Assembly (NCBI RefSeq): GCF_017873605.1
Contig: NZ_JAGGKI010000004.1
Coordinates: forward strand, 62,001 to 126,000
Reading direction: 5' to 3'
Origin: Paenibacillus lactis
GTDB lineage: Bacteria; Bacillota; Bacilli; Paenibacillales; Paenibacillaceae
Length of the DNA: 64,000 bases
The translations under genes and the position numbers were made by a program. Numbering within the stretch: the stretch's first letter is position 1; the number at the start of each line of letters is the position of its first letter. The notes under the pieces are model-generated. The model did not search any database and had not been told where the DNA came from. It saw only the letters and a list, made by a program, of their open reading frames with translations. Below, piece by piece: positions 43,521-51,795 of this stretch.

Positions 43521-43568
43521 TTAAGATCTAAACCGAACGACTAAGAGTGCCGTTACCTGCATGGACGC

Positions 43569-43940
43569 TTACCATACCGGCAATGACAATACGTCGCCTG
43601 CCTGAATATCCGGACCCTTCAGCCCGTTATTTCTGCGAATGGTATCGATATATACCCGTATGTCCACATTCTCTGGCTTATGAACGGAAGCGATCTTCCA
43701 CAAGGAGTCACCCGATTGAACAATAACTAGCTTCTCTCCGGTGGGTTCTTCCGTTCCTCCTGCGAACACGGAATATGCGCCTGTCCAACCGAATACAACG
43801 ATGAGCAGAATGATCAGCAGTTTCGTTAATGGAAGTGAAACGATCTTTGACTTTATCTGATGGATCCAGGCTTCGGAGTCGGAATCCGTCTCTGTCGGTA
43901 TGTTCTCATAAATGCTGCGGTATGTACTATATTTCAACAT
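43569..43940 (-). CDS. yneA: SOS cell-division suppressor with LysM domain
   Basis: 123 residues. The N-terminal 45 residues are cytoplasmic, then a transmembrane segment (about 40-58, LLIILLIVVFGWTGAYSVF) and an external LysM domain (from about 71, VIVQSGDSLWKIASVHKP to QAGDVLSLPVW). YneA accumulates after DNA damage and delays septation. The start follows GGGGGATGATATTTC. Divergent from lexA and served by LexA boxes. The N-terminus is longer than in the B. subtilis protein. Location and domain order make this identification strong. Confidence 0.9.
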   Translation of the reverse strand: MLKYSTYRSIYENIPTETDSDSEAWIHQIKSKIVSLPLTKLLIILLIVVFGWTGAYSVFAGGTEEPTGEKLVIVQSGDSLWKIASVHKPENVDIRVYIDTIRRNNGLKGPDIQAGDVLSLPVW

Positions 43941-43954
43941 GAAATATCATCCCC

Positions 43955-43968
43955 CAAACAAGTGTTCT
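43955..43968. promoter_or_regulatory. Degenerate LexA-box-like site in the yneA leader
   Basis: CAAACAAGTGTTCT differs from the Bacillus consensus CGAACRNRYGTTYG at two positions. It lies downstream of the yneA promoter. Confidence 0.35.
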
Positions 43969-43983
43969 CTTAACTACAAATCG

Positions 43984-44012
43984 ATAATAACACGAACACC
44001 TGTTTGTTTCAA
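43984..44012 (-). promoter_or_regulatory. Promoter of yneA
   Basis: TTGAAA (44007-44012), 17-bp spacer, TATTAT (43984-43989) on the minus strand. The spacer is filled by a LexA box. Confidence 0.75.
43993..44006. promoter_or_regulatory. LexA box 1
   Basis: CGAACACCTGTTTG fits the SOS operator with one weak position and lies exactly between the -35 and -10 of yneA. Confidence 0.8.
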
Positions 44013-44020
44013 TACCCAAT

Positions 44021-44034
44021 CGAACATTTGTTCC
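44021..44034. promoter_or_regulatory. LexA box 2
   Basis: CGAACATTTGTTCC, one or two positions away from consensus, midway between the two divergent promoters. Confidence 0.75.
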
Positions 44035-44043
44035 AATAATTTT

Positions 44044-44057
44044 AGAACTTATGTTTG
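44044..44057. promoter_or_regulatory. LexA box 3
   Basis: AGAACTTATGTTTG overlaps the -35 of lexA; the first base deviates from consensus. Confidence 0.7.
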
Positions 44058-44083
44058 TACGAACGGCAGTTCTATGTTATAAT
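44055..44083 (+). promoter_or_regulatory. Promoter of lexA
   Basis: TTGTAC (44055-44060), 17-bp spacer, TATAAT (44078-44083). LexA boxes overlap the -35 and the spacer, indicating autorepression. Confidence 0.75.
44060..44073. promoter_or_regulatory. LexA box 4, weak
   Basis: CGAACGGCAGTTCT keeps the CGAAC half and most of GTTC but deviates in the middle; it lies in the lexA promoter spacer. Confidence 0.45.
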
Positions 44084-44117
44084 TTTCCCAAACGTTACTA
44101 AATGGGGTTGATACGGC

Positions 44118-44744
44118 ATGTCGAAAATATCCAGCCGCCAGCTGGCGATCTTAGAGTTTATCCGAAACGAAGTTCGTAGCAAAGGCTATCCGCCTTCTGT
44201 CCGGGAAATCGGCGAGGCTGTCGGACTAGCTTCCAGTTCAACGGTCCACGGCCATCTTGACCGCCTGGAGAAGAAAGGCTTGATCCGCCGCGACCCTACG
44301 AAGCCAAGAGCCATTGAGCTGCTTGGCCAGGAAGAATCCGAGAGCAGCAACCTGTTTACCCACACCATCGCCCGGGTTCCCGTGGTCGGCAAAGTTACAG
44401 CAGGTGTTCCGATCACGGCGACCGAGAACATCGAAGATTACTTCCCTCTGCCGCAGCACTATGTCGGGGACGACAAGGTGTTTATGTTGTCCGTCGTCGG
44501 TGACAGTATGATCGAAGCAGGCATCCACAGCGGCGATTATGTGATCGTACGTCAACAGCAGACCGCCGATAACGGCGATATTGTGGTGGCCATGACCGAA
44601 GAGGACGAAGCAACGGTGAAGACCTTTTACAAGGAGAAGGACCATATCCGGCTGCAGCCGGAGAACCCTAGTTATGAGCCGCTGCGACTTAATCATGTGA
44701 CGATCCTCGGCAAAGTCATTGGATTGTTCCGCGATGTTCACTAG
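44118..44744 (+). CDS. lexA: SOS repressor LexA
   Basis: 208 residues. The N-terminal winged helix (1-70) includes [49 protein letters not shown]. The autocleavage site Ala-Gly is in [10 protein letters not shown] near residue 95. The catalytic serine is in [10 protein letters not shown] near 130 and the lysine in [10 protein letters not shown] near 168, so RecA-stimulated self-cleavage should be intact. The gene is divergent from yneA, and both promoters are covered by LexA boxes. A strong terminator follows. Confidence 0.97.
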   Translation: MSKISSRQLAILEFIRNEVRSKGYPPSVREIGEAVGLASSSTVHGHLDRLEKKGLIRRDPTKPRAIELLGQEESESSNLFTHTIARVPVVGKVTAGVPITATENIEDYFPLPQHYVGDDKVFMLSVVGDSMIEAGIHSGDYVIVRQQQTADNGDIVVAMTEEDEATVKTFYKEKDHIRLQPENPSYEPLRLNHVTILGKVIGLFRDVH

Positions 44745-44763
44745 CATAAAATCTACACATTAG

Positions 44764-44803
44764 AAGCCCGCTCCCTCTTTCAACAAGAGGATGAGCGGGC
44801 TTT
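44764..44803 (+). terminator. Terminator of lexA
   Basis: AAGCCCGCTC pairs with GAGCGGGCTT, with CCTCTT/AAGAGG inside, followed by TATTATT. Confidence 0.85.
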
Positions 44804-44949
44804 ATTATTCGGGCGGAGATTTCCACGTTGACGAAAGGAAATTAGCAAGTTGGGCTGATATAGGGATGGCCGATCAAACAAATGACCGGCCATTTTGATA
44901 TATATTTTTTTATCCGTTGATAACTTCAGTCACGACCTAGTATGATCCG

Positions 44950-45174
44950 TTACTTCTTCTGAACCGTAATCGACCAGGATGCATCCGTAAGCTGAACGAA
45001 ATTAGTAATTTTGTGGCCCGCTTCAGCAGCCCAACGCGGAATGCTTTCCGTTGCCTGCGTGCAGTCAAAATCAATCTCCAGTTCGTCGCCGCTTTTTAGA
45101 GATTCCATCGCTTCTTTCGCTTCTATCAAAGGAAAAGGACATACCATTCCAAGTACAGCTAATTTTTGTTTCAT
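44950..45174 (-). CDS. TusA-like sulfurtransferase
   Basis: 74 residues, one TusA/SirA-like domain. The active cysteine is in LGMVCPFPLIEAKEAM near residue 12; CPxP is the family mark. The C-terminal half FDCTQATESIPRWAAEAGH has a second Cys. In Firmicutes such proteins lie with YeeE-type transporters, as here (12 bp after the yeeE-like gene), and are thought to accept sulfur from the imported thiosulfate. Not the tRNA-modifying TusA, given the context. Confidence 0.85.
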   Translation of the reverse strand: MKQKLAVLGMVCPFPLIEAKEAMESLKSGDELEIDFDCTQATESIPRWAAEAGHKITNFVQLTDASWSITVQKK

Positions 45175-45186
45175 TAATATAACCTC

Positions 45187-46260
45187 CTAAGCCGTTGTCG
45201 TTTGATAAACTGCCGCCTTCTTCTTGGCGCTGGCACGTGGTCGCACATATACAAAATAAGAAGCTGCCCACGTACCTAAAATCATGAAGAATAATGAAAC
45301 CCATCCTTGCCATGTCATCATCGCCGTCATGACCAGACCGTTTCCAATAGAGCAGCCGCCTGCCCAGCTTGCCCCGAAGCCCATCAAAATGCCGCCGGAA
45401 AAACTGGATACGGCCGTCTTGGCATCAGGAGCCCGAAAGCGAAACTCGCGGCTTCCTTTGGCTGCGATGAACGAGCCGAGGAATATCCCCAGTACAAGGA
45501 ACACGCCCCAATTCAAATATTTATCGCCATCTCCGGTTACCAGATACTGAAGAATGTTAGCGGAAGGCGTGGTAATTCCTAGCCCCGACATTCTGCCTGT
45601 CGCTTCGCTGAGCGGCCATGCCAACAGCGCAACCAATCCGACGAGAATCGCGGTGACGAACGGATGCCATCGTTTCTCGAACAATAGATGGTTAAGGCCT
45701 TTACGCTTCGGCGGCAGCGACGGAATAAACACTTTTGGCTTGCGCAGCTGCTTGACGACAAGAAAAATAGTAATCAGAGCAAGTAAAGCGATAAATGGCC
45801 ATACCGATAAACCGAACGTGGCCGGAATGGAGTTCGTTGGTGTTGAAATTCCTTTGAGGCTGTTGTTCACCGGCGACAGGGCCCCGGATTTCATAACAGC
45901 GCTCATCCCCATGTACCCGAAAAGAGCGATCCAGCTTCCAATAAGCCCTTCCCCTGCCCGATACCATGTTCCTGTCGCACAGCCGCCGGCCAATATAATG
46001 CCGATTCCAAATATGAAAGAACCAAGGATCGTAGCCAGCCAGTTAAACTCGCCGGCTTGGAACTGAATAAGTCCCATCTGGATCAATGCGAATACGCCGA
46101 TACTCTGTACGCTGATCGCGATCAGCAAGGCGTAGAACATCCGGTTATCTTTTGTAAGATACATGTCCCGGAATCCACCTGTCAGACAAAAGCGACCCCG
46201 CTGCATAACAAATCCGAGTAAAGCACCGCATAATAACCCTGTGATAATCATTTGTGCCAA
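45187..46260 (-). CDS. YeeE/YedE-family thiosulfate or sulfur transporter
   Basis: 357 residues, about ten hydrophobic segments, inner membrane. Conserved Cys sites for sulfur relay are seen in GRFCLTGGFRD near residue 25, LAGGCATGTWYRAGEG near 94, and WAGGCSIGNGLV near 307, matching the three cysteines of the TsuA-type thiosulfate carriers. The start is a TTG at 46260 (AAGGGGG 8 nt upstream). Translated with the TusA-like gene, which follows. It has a clear promoter 60 bp upstream. Confidence 0.88.
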   Translation of the reverse strand: MAQMIITGLLCGALLGFVMQRGRFCLTGGFRDMYLTKDNRMFYALLIAISVQSIGVFALIQMGLIQFQAGEFNWLATILGSFIFGIGIILAGGCATGTWYRAGEGLIGSWIALFGYMGMSAVMKSGALSPVNNSLKGISTPTNSIPATFGLSVWPFIALLALITIFLVVKQLRKPKVFIPSLPPKRKGLNHLLFEKRWHPFVTAILVGLVALLAWPLSEATGRMSGLGITTPSANILQYLVTGDGDKYLNWGVFLVLGIFLGSFIAAKGSREFRFRAPDAKTAVSSFSGGILMGFGASWAGGCSIGNGLVMTAMMTWQGWVSLFFMILGTWAASYFVYVRPRASAKKKAAVYQTTTA

Positions 46261-46318
46261 ATTCGATGCCCCCTTATCTATTAATCCGACTAATTCAATA
46301 TACTTTGTATACTATACG

Positions 46319-46347
46319 ATTTTACTTACACTAATCCAAGGAGTCAA
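46319..46347 (-). promoter_or_regulatory. Promoter of the yeeE-tusA-like operon
   Basis: TTGACT (46342-46347), 17-bp spacer, TAAAAT (46319-46324) on the minus strand. Repeated TATAC words at 46299-46316 just downstream could be an operator. Confidence 0.7.
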
Positions 46348-46404
46348 TGATTTTTGATCAGGAAAAAAGTTACAAATCCCGATATTTTCTTAGTCGTTTT
46401 AATC

Positions 46405-46428
46405 AACCGCATGTTTCACATGCGGGTT
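46405..46428. other. Hairpin in the gap upstream of the yeeE-like gene
   Basis: CCGCATGT (46407-46414) pairs with ACATGCGG (46418-46425) with a TTC loop. On the plus strand GTTTTGTT follows, but no plus-strand gene precedes it, so its role is unclear. Confidence 0.5.
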
Positions 46429-46499
46429 TTGTTCTCTAGTTTGAATATCCATGGGAATCTGCACTAAAAGCTAACCGGGTTTAAAAAAGTTATTAAAAA

Positions 46500-46519
46500 A
46501 AGCACCCCGAAGGATGCTC
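46500..46519 (-). terminator. Terminator of the sigma/anti-sigma operon
   Basis: GCATCC-TTCG-GGGTGC stem-loop just after the stop at 46535, followed by seven T on the minus strand. Confidence 0.85.
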
Positions 46520-46534
46520 ATTATATATTGCACA

Positions 46535-47350
46535 TCATTCCAGAATAAGGGCTCTCTCCCGGAGATCAAGCCTGTACTCGCGCTCCCCGTCAAAATCGGG
46601 CGAGCCTTCGCCTCCCGGCCCTTCCGTTGATTCCAGCACCAATCGATTCATTCTTACCATAGGCTGGCTCAGCGGCTTGTAGTAGGAAGTGACAAAGCTG
46701 CCCACTCCTTCCTTGAACGAAAGCGGGAAGGCTTCGCCGGTTCCCCGATCCATGGCGAAAGCATAAATTTCGATGGCATGGCAATCCCGATACTGCGGGG
46801 CAAGCAAAAATACGTCCGCATCCTGAAGCGGCAAGCGGATCATTTCAACCGGTTCCGAATTCGGCTGGATAAATGTCCGATCTTCCAACACTCCGATTTC
46901 GGTTTCGCTGCCATCTGCAGCTGCGTGGATGACATGATACCTTCCCGAAAAAGAAAGATCCGTTTCAATTCCGAAACAGCTTGGAGCACCGAGCCGTTGA
47001 ACGGCCTCGCTTCCTTCCGCTACGACGAGCAGCTTCCCTTCCGGCCCGGTCCCTTGCGCACGAACCGTTCCGGCTTGCCGGTTTGCTGCCTCCGTCGCCA
47101 GCGGAACCGTCTCTGGCTTCGACTTTGGCGAAAATGGATCTCCTCCCCCCATCCAAAGGATAGCGATAATCAACAAAACGCCGGCGATGGCTGCCGTCCA
47201 ATTCCTGCGACGCTTGAGCGTCCTTGTACTCCGGCCCTCCCCCTCCTTCAGACGCTTATGCACCCGCCTCTTTAGATCAGGCAGCAACAACTCGGCATCA
47301 AACGGCCCATTCTTCGCCCTTTCATACCACCCAGGTTTATGCTCGTTCAT
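46535..47350 (-). CDS. Putative anti-sigma factor
   Basis: 271 residues. A 50-residue cytoplasmic region (RAKNGPFDAELLLPDLKRRVHKRLKEGEGRS-type, basic) would contact the sigma factor; a transmembrane helix at about 50-67 (WTAAIAGVLLIIAILWMGG) follows, then a long external sensor domain with two Cys (APSCFGIE and YRDCHAIE). It lacks the zinc HxxxCxxC motif of ZAS anti-sigmas. Its start overlaps the sigma gene stop by 4 bp (ATGA), the usual arrangement for an ECF pair. Signal unknown. Confidence 0.75.
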   Translation of the reverse strand: MNEHKPGWYERAKNGPFDAELLLPDLKRRVHKRLKEGEGRSTRTLKRRRNWTAAIAGVLLIIAILWMGGGDPFSPKSKPETVPLATEAANRQAGTVRAQGTGPEGKLLVVAEGSEAVQRLGAPSCFGIETDLSFSGRYHVIHAAADGSETEIGVLEDRTFIQPNSEPVEMIRLPLQDADVFLLAPQYRDCHAIEIYAFAMDRGTGEAFPLSFKEGVGSFVTSYYKPLSQPMVRMNRLVLESTEGPGGEGSPDFDGEREYRLDLRERALILE

Positions 47351-47880
47351 ATCTGATGCTCCCCCAGTTTGTTCTGTACTTTTTGCCTAGCCCGATACAG
47401 CCTGGATTTAACCGTTCCGGCCGCAATCCCCAGCAGCTCGGCAATCTGTTGAATCGGCATATCATAATGAAGATCCAGTACGAGCACCTCTCGGAATTTA
47501 ACCGGGAGCTCCATGATGATATCCCAGATATCGTCCGTATATTGTCTGTCCAGATACTCCGTCTCCGCCGAGATGCTGTGCCCTGCCGGTTGAATCCGAT
47601 CCAATAAGGTTACGCGCCTTAGAAAAAATGACTTCTTGTGCCGAAAAGCCGTATGCCGCGTGATCGTAAGCAGCCAAGTTTTCAAACTGGATTGTCCGCG
47701 AAAGGTATGTATGCCGTAATAAGCTTTGATAAAGACTTCTTGAGCAATGTCGTCCGCAAGCGCGTGCTGCCCCGTCAAAAAGTATGCATAATTCCAGATG
47801 TCACTACCGTAATGCTCCATGATCGCGTCTAACGTGTCGGTATCCATGGAAGCCATGTGCTTGACGTATTCGAACTCCAA
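47347..47880 (-). CDS. ECF sigma factor
   Basis: 177 residues from a TTG at 47880 (GAGGTG 6 nt upstream). Sigma region 2 runs IMEHYGSDIWNYAYFLTGQHALADDIAQEVFIKAYYGIHTFRG, with the -10 recognition W in SSLKTWLLTI; region 4 is ELPVKFREVLVLDLHYDMPIQQIAELLGIAAGTVKSRLYRARQK. It is followed by its anti-sigma gene. A candidate autoregulated promoter lies about 20 bp upstream. Typical small SigW/SigM-like class; regulon not deducible. Confidence 0.9.
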   Translation of the reverse strand: MEFEYVKHMASMDTDTLDAIMEHYGSDIWNYAYFLTGQHALADDIAQEVFIKAYYGIHTFRGQSSLKTWLLTITRHTAFRHKKSFFLRRVTLLDRIQPAGHSISAETEYLDRQYTDDIWDIIMELPVKFREVLVLDLHYDMPIQQIAELLGIAAGTVKSRLYRARQKVQNKLGEHQI

Positions 47881-47902
47881 CCGATTCACCTCATCCAATT
47901 AG

Positions 47903-47927
47903 AGTCCAACTCAGGGCAAAAAGTTCC
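47903..47927 (-). promoter_or_regulatory. Candidate ECF-type promoter of the sigma gene
   Basis: GGAAC (47923-47927) followed by TTTTT, then about 15 bp, then GGACT (47903-47907) on the minus strand. The -35 resembles the AAC-type elements of ECF promoters; the -10 is not the CGTC of SigW/SigM. Position suits autoregulation. Confidence 0.4.
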
Positions 47928-48183
47928 CTTTTATTGAAGAAAAATTTATCCTTCCCGCAGCGAGCATAACTGTCATTCGCAGGTGCATGCCGTATCCTCC
48001 GAGCGACCCAGAATTTCCACAAATGTTCTAGCAATATTTTCCTGGTTCTGATGAGCTCAGATGGATGGATATGCCGTCCAAGCTTGAATTTGCCACAAGG
48101 CATAGAAAACAGATTTTCTAGGGGTGTTTTGGGGGCACACCCTTCGAAATAACCTCAATAATTAAATTGCCTCCAAGCAAAAA

Positions 48184-48213
48184 AATCCCCCACGCCATAC
48201 GGCGCAAGGGATT
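48184..48213 (-). terminator. Terminator of glnA
   Basis: AATCCC/GGGATT and CGCC/GGCG pair around ATAC; seven T follow on the minus strand. Confidence 0.85.
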
Positions 48214-48219
48214 CCTCTA

Positions 48220-49548
48220 TTAATACATGGTGATGTACTGATCGCGTTCCCATTGGTGAACTTGCGTACGGTACATATCCCACTCGATTTCTTTCAGCTC
48301 GTAGAAGTGAGCCAGCGCATGGTCGCCGAGCGCTTCGCAAATCACCTCGTTGCGGACCAGCTCATTCAGCGCTTCCTTCAGGTCGGCCGGCAAGCTTGGA
48401 ATGCCTTCCTCGATGCGCTCCTCTTCACTCATCACGTAAATGTTGCGGTCAATCGGCGCTGGAAGCGCCAGCTCGCGCTTAATGCCGTCTAATCCGGCTT
48501 TCAGCATAACCGCCAGGGCCAGGTACGGGTTAGCGGCCGGATCCGGGTTACGAACCTCAATCCGCGTGCTCAGTCCGCGGGAAGCCGGAATACGAATCAT
48601 CGGGCTGCGGTTGCTCGCAGACCATGCCACGTAGCAAGGTGCTTCATAGCCTGGTACAAGACGCTTATACGAGTTGACCGTCGGGTTCGTAATCACCGTG
48701 AATGCACGGGCATGCTTCAGGATACCGGCCATGTAATGGCGCGCCGTCTTGCTCAGTCCGAGCTCATCCGACTCGTCAACGAATGCATTCTCCGCGCCTT
48801 TGAACAGCGATTGGTTGCAGTGCATACCCGAACCGTTCACACCGAAGAGCGGCTTCGGCATAAACGTAGCGATCAGACCATGCTGGCGGGCAATGGTTTT
48901 AACTACCAGCTTGAAGGTTTGAATCTGGTCGGCCGCCTTTACGGCGTCTGCATATTTAAAGTCGATTTCATGCTGCCCCGGAGCTACCTCGTGGTGGGAA
49001 GCTTCGATCTCGAAGCCCATCTCTTCCAGGGTCAATACGATATCGCGGCGGCAGTTCTCGCCAAGGTCTGTAGGGGCGAGGTCAAAGTATCCGCCTTGGT
49101 CGTTCAATTCCATCGTCGGATTGCCCTTTTCATCGGTCTTGAACAAGAAGAACTCCGGCTCTGGGCCGACATTCATCGAGGTGAAGCCCATTTCTTCGGC
49201 TTCCTTCAGGCATCGCTTGAGTATACCGCGAGGATCACCTGGAAAAGGCGTGCCGTCAGGCAGATACACGTCGCAAATCATACGGGCAACGCGATCTTCG
49301 GATACCCATGGGAAAATCATAAACGTATCCAGGTCCGGGTACAGATACATATCGGATTCCTCGATACGCACATAACCTTCGATGGAAGAGCCGTCGAACA
49401 TCATTTTATTATCAAGCGCTTTAGGCAGTTGGCTTACCGGAATTTCAACGTTCTTAATGGTCCCGAGCAAGTCCGTGAACTGCAAGCGGATAAAACGAAC
49501 ATTTTCCTCTTTGCAAATGCGTAGTATGTCCTCTTTGGTATAACTCAC
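48220..49548 (-). CDS. glnA: Glutamine synthetase, type I
   Basis: Condenses glutamate and ammonia with ATP. It has 442 residues, the GSI-alpha length of Bacilli. The metal and substrate motifs are [23 protein letters not shown] (read in parts) near residue 50, [11 protein letters not shown] near 130, [15 protein letters not shown] near 180, [13 protein letters not shown] near 235, [23 protein letters not shown] near 295, and [14 protein letters not shown] near 330. The adenylylation Tyr segment of GSI-beta is absent, as expected. C-terminal [13 protein letters not shown] is conserved and contains the flap used by GlnR/TnrA regulation in Bacillus. It follows glnR by about 50 bp in one operon. 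Confidence 0.97.
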   Translation of the reverse strand: MSYTKEDILRICKEENVRFIRLQFTDLLGTIKNVEIPVSQLPKALDNKMMFDGSSIEGYVRIEESDMYLYPDLDTFMIFPWVSEDRVARMICDVYLPDGTPFPGDPRGILKRCLKEAEEMGFTSMNVGPEPEFFLFKTDEKGNPTMELNDQGGYFDLAPTDLGENCRRDIVLTLEEMGFEIEASHHEVAPGQHEIDFKYADAVKAADQIQTFKLVVKTIARQHGLIATFMPKPLFGVNGSGMHCNQSLFKGAENAFVDESDELGLSKTARHYMAGILKHARAFTVITNPTVNSYKRLVPGYEAPCYVAWSASNRSPMIRIPASRGLSTRIEVRNPDPAANPYLALAVMLKAGLDGIKRELALPAPIDRNIYVMSEEERIEEGIPSLPADLKEALNELVRNEVICEALGDHALAHFYELKEIEWDMYRTQVHQWERDQYITMY

Positions 49549-49599
49549 TTTACCCTCTCCTTTGTCATGAATGGCTTGGTCAAGAATTAAACTGCTTCT

Positions 49600-50010
49600 T
49601 TATTTATTAAAAAACCGGGATAACTCCCCTTGAATCAATGAAACCTGACCCGGTCTTTTAGCGGTAATCAATTCCTGCTTCAGTAAACGCCGCAGCTGAG
49701 ACTCCGACATTTCCCGGCGTTTGCTTTCCGTATCCGCAGTGATCACGGTAGCCTCCTCGGACTCCTTCGTGACAGGGTTCATGACCTGCTTGATGCCGGC
49801 GATATTGACGCCCTTCTCAATCAATGCCTTGATCTCCAGGAGACGCTCGACATCATTGAAGGAGAACAGGCGCTGATTACCAGATGTGCGTGCGGGGACA
49901 ATCAAATTATGCTGTTCATAATAACGAATTTGTCTGGCGGATAAATCCGTAAGCTTCATCACGATGCCAATCGGAAATAACGCCATATTCCTCCGAATCT
50001 CATCACCCAT
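49600..50010 (-). CDS. glnR: Nitrogen-metabolism repressor GlnR (MerR family)
   Basis: 136 residues. MerR-type winged helix from about 10 to 80 (IGIVMKLTDLSARQIRYYEQHNLIVPARTSGNQRLFSF) followed by a short C-terminal tail that in Bacillus is autoinhibitory and senses feedback-inhibited glutamine synthetase. The start MGDEIRRNMALFPIGIVM corresponds well to the B. subtilis start. It is upstream of glnA in one operon, and a perfect GlnR box is present. Confidence 0.95.
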   Translation of the reverse strand: MGDEIRRNMALFPIGIVMKLTDLSARQIRYYEQHNLIVPARTSGNQRLFSFNDVERLLEIKALIEKGVNIAGIKQVMNPVTKESEEATVITADTESKRREMSESQLRRLLKQELITAKRPGQVSLIQGELSRFFNK

Positions 50011-50046
50011 ATCTCATCAACCTTCCAAGTGGTCTATTCTGATCTT

Positions 50047-50075
50047 ATTGTACATTTCCTGATCAGCTGCGTCAA
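50047..50075 (-). promoter_or_regulatory. Promoter of glnRA
   Basis: TTGACG (50070-50075), 17-bp spacer, TACAAT (50047-50052) on the minus strand. Confidence 0.85.
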
Positions 50076-50080
50076 CCGCA

Positions 50081-50097
50081 TGTAAGAATAACTCACA
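50081..50097. promoter_or_regulatory. GlnR/TnrA box
   Basis: TGTAAGAATAACTCACA fits TGTNAN7TNACA exactly on both strands. It lies 6 bp upstream of the -35 and overlaps the end of the ynbB-like gene (50093). Confidence 0.85.
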
Positions 50098-51346
50098 AGA
50101 GATTGCGATCCTTCATTCGTTGAAGTGACATAAGTACCCCGTATTTAACATGAGAATAGGTTAGCCCGCCCTGCATATAACCGATATAGGGTTCACGAAT
50201 CGGCGCGTCTGCGGACAGCTCCAGGCTTCCTCCTTGAATAAAGGTTCCTGCCGCCATAATCACCGGATGCTCATAACCCGGCATGTCCCACGGCTCAGGC
50301 ACGACGTGACTGTCAACCGCTGCCGCTCTCTGAATGCCTTGCACGAAAGCGATCAGATGCTCCGGGCTTGTAAACGACACCGCTTGGATCAGGTCGGTCC
50401 GCGTCTCTTTCCAGCCTGGCTTGGTTATGAAGCCGACCGCTTCGAACATAGCCGCTGCATATACGCTTCCTTTCACCGCCTGTCCAACCGTGGAAGGGGC
50501 AAGAAACAGCCCTTGATACATCGAGCGCGTCGTTCCGAGCATAGCCCCCACTTCGCGTCCGATACCGGGAGCGGTCAAGCGGTAAGCGGCCAGTTCCACG
50601 TAGGATTCCTTGCCGCAAATATACCCTCCGGTTTCTGCAATGCCTCCTCCTGGATTTTTGATCAGCGAGCCGGCCATCAAATCCACGCCAACCTCGGTAG
50701 GCTCCATCGTTTCCGTAAATTCACCGTAACAGTTGTCGACAAACACGATCAAATCCTCGCGAATCGCTTTGAGCCGGCTGACCATCTCGCCAATTTGGGA
50801 CACCGTGAAAGAAGAGCGCCAATCATATCCTCTGGAGCGTTGAATCCCGATAACCTTCGTCTCCGGTTTAATCGCCTTCTCCACACCTTCCCAGTCGATG
50901 CCGCCTTCTTCGGTCAGCGCTACCTCTCCATACCCGATGCCGAAATCCCGCAGCGAGCCGGTGCCATCGCCCGTTTGTCCGATGACCTTATGCAGCGTAT
51001 CGTAGGGTCGTCCGGTAATATACAGCAGCTCATCCCCCGGGCGCAGCACGCCGAATAACGCAGCCGAAATCGTATGGGTCCCGGAAGCAAAATGCGGACG
51101 TACCAGCGCGGACTCGGTCCCGAACACTTCCGCATACACCTCGTCCAGCACTTCCCGCCCGCGATCATTATATCCATAACCGGTGGAATTCGCGAAGTGA
51201 TAGTCGCTCACCTGGTATTTCTGGAAAGCATCGATCACCTTCCACTGGTTAAAGTCTACGATCCGGTCGATCTCACGTACCCGATCTGCTATGTTCCATT
51301 CAATCTGCTCGCTTAAATCCATTAAATCTTGCGAAAATTTCACCAT
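50093..51346 (-). CDS. YnbB-like PLP-dependent protein (aluminium-resistance/methionine-gamma-lyase-like)
   Basis: 417 residues of fold-type I PLP enzyme, the family called YnbB. The expected PLP Lys is in LMAGSLIKNPGGGIAETGG near residue 205, and the cofactor-binding Asp is in IVFVDNCYGEF near 178. SGTHTISAALFGVLRPGDELLYITGRPYDT binds the phosphate. Biochemical role unclear (aluminium-resistance and Met gamma-lyase names are from similarity only). It keeps its conserved place between hflX and glnR, and its 3' end overlaps the GlnR box. Confidence 0.85.
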   Translation of the reverse strand: MVKFSQDLMDLSEQIEWNIADRVREIDRIVDFNQWKVIDAFQKYQVSDYHFANSTGYGYNDRGREVLDEVYAEVFGTESALVRPHFASGTHTISAALFGVLRPGDELLYITGRPYDTLHKVIGQTGDGTGSLRDFGIGYGEVALTEEGGIDWEGVEKAIKPETKVIGIQRSRGYDWRSSFTVSQIGEMVSRLKAIREDLIVFVDNCYGEFTETMEPTEVGVDLMAGSLIKNPGGGIAETGGYICGKESYVELAAYRLTAPGIGREVGAMLGTTRSMYQGLFLAPSTVGQAVKGSVYAAAMFEAVGFITKPGWKETRTDLIQAVSFTSPEHLIAFVQGIQRAAAVDSHVVPEPWDMPGYEHPVIMAAGTFIQGGSLELSADAPIREPYIGYMQGGLTYSHVKYGVLMSLQRMKDRNLL

Positions 51347-51593
51347 CTCGTACAGCTCTCTCCTCTATAACACATCATGTCTCACATCTTAACATATTTC
51401 GCTTGGTGGTTGCGACCGTTGACCCCTCGATCCGTTTGCATGATCTACTTCTCTCCTCAGGCAAAAGGCAGCGGACCACCTTATAACGCCGCACGGACAG
51501 GCCTGCCCTGTCACCCGCGGTTCCCCTTGATTCCATCATTGGTCCAACCATTTCTTTTAAGAGTATCCGGGTCGGCCAACTCCGCCCAACCGC

Positions 51594-51617
51594 AAATAAA
51601 GCCCCGGAATTGGGGCT
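51594..51617 (-). terminator. Terminator of hflX
   Basis: AGCCCC (51600-51605) with GGGGCT (51612-51617) around GGAATT; TTTATTT follows on the minus strand. It lies 180 bp downstream of hflX. Confidence 0.65.
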
Positions 51618-51733
51618 CTACTTGCAATTGATTTCGTATTCTGATTCATGCCTCGCTTACTTTCACGATCCGTCCTTCATCCCGCAACAAGCATACTATC
51701 ATCCGCGGTTTCACTGCCGGCATGCAGCCTAAC

Positions 51734-51773
51734 GATAGACAATCAACCATGACTATAGACAACAACCATGTAG
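51734..51773. repeat. Two-copy 20-bp direct repeat
   Basis: GATAGACAATCAACCATGAC (51734-51753) and TATAGACAACAACCATGTAG (51754-51773) are head to tail with five differences, just downstream of hflX. Confidence 0.6.
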
Positions 51774-51795
51774 ACGATCGCTGCCGCTATGCCGC

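Larger units (their letters stand above)
47881..48219. other. Intergenic region between the ECF sigma gene and glnA
   Basis: 339 bp containing the glnA terminator and the ECF promoter. A GC-rich GGGTGT/ACACCC hairpin lies near 48121-48142. No supported ORF. Confidence 0.6.
51347..51795. other. Intergenic region between hflX and the ynbB-like gene
   Basis: 449 bp. Contains the hflX terminator and a two-copy 20-bp direct repeat (51734-51773). I see no ORF with a ribosome site and no clear promoter for the ynbB-like gene. Confidence 0.6.

Noticed and set aside
47891-48103. A 70-codon minus-strand ORF upstream of the ECF sigma gene
   Set aside because: No Shine-Dalgarno sequence and it covers the candidate sigma promoter; probably chance.
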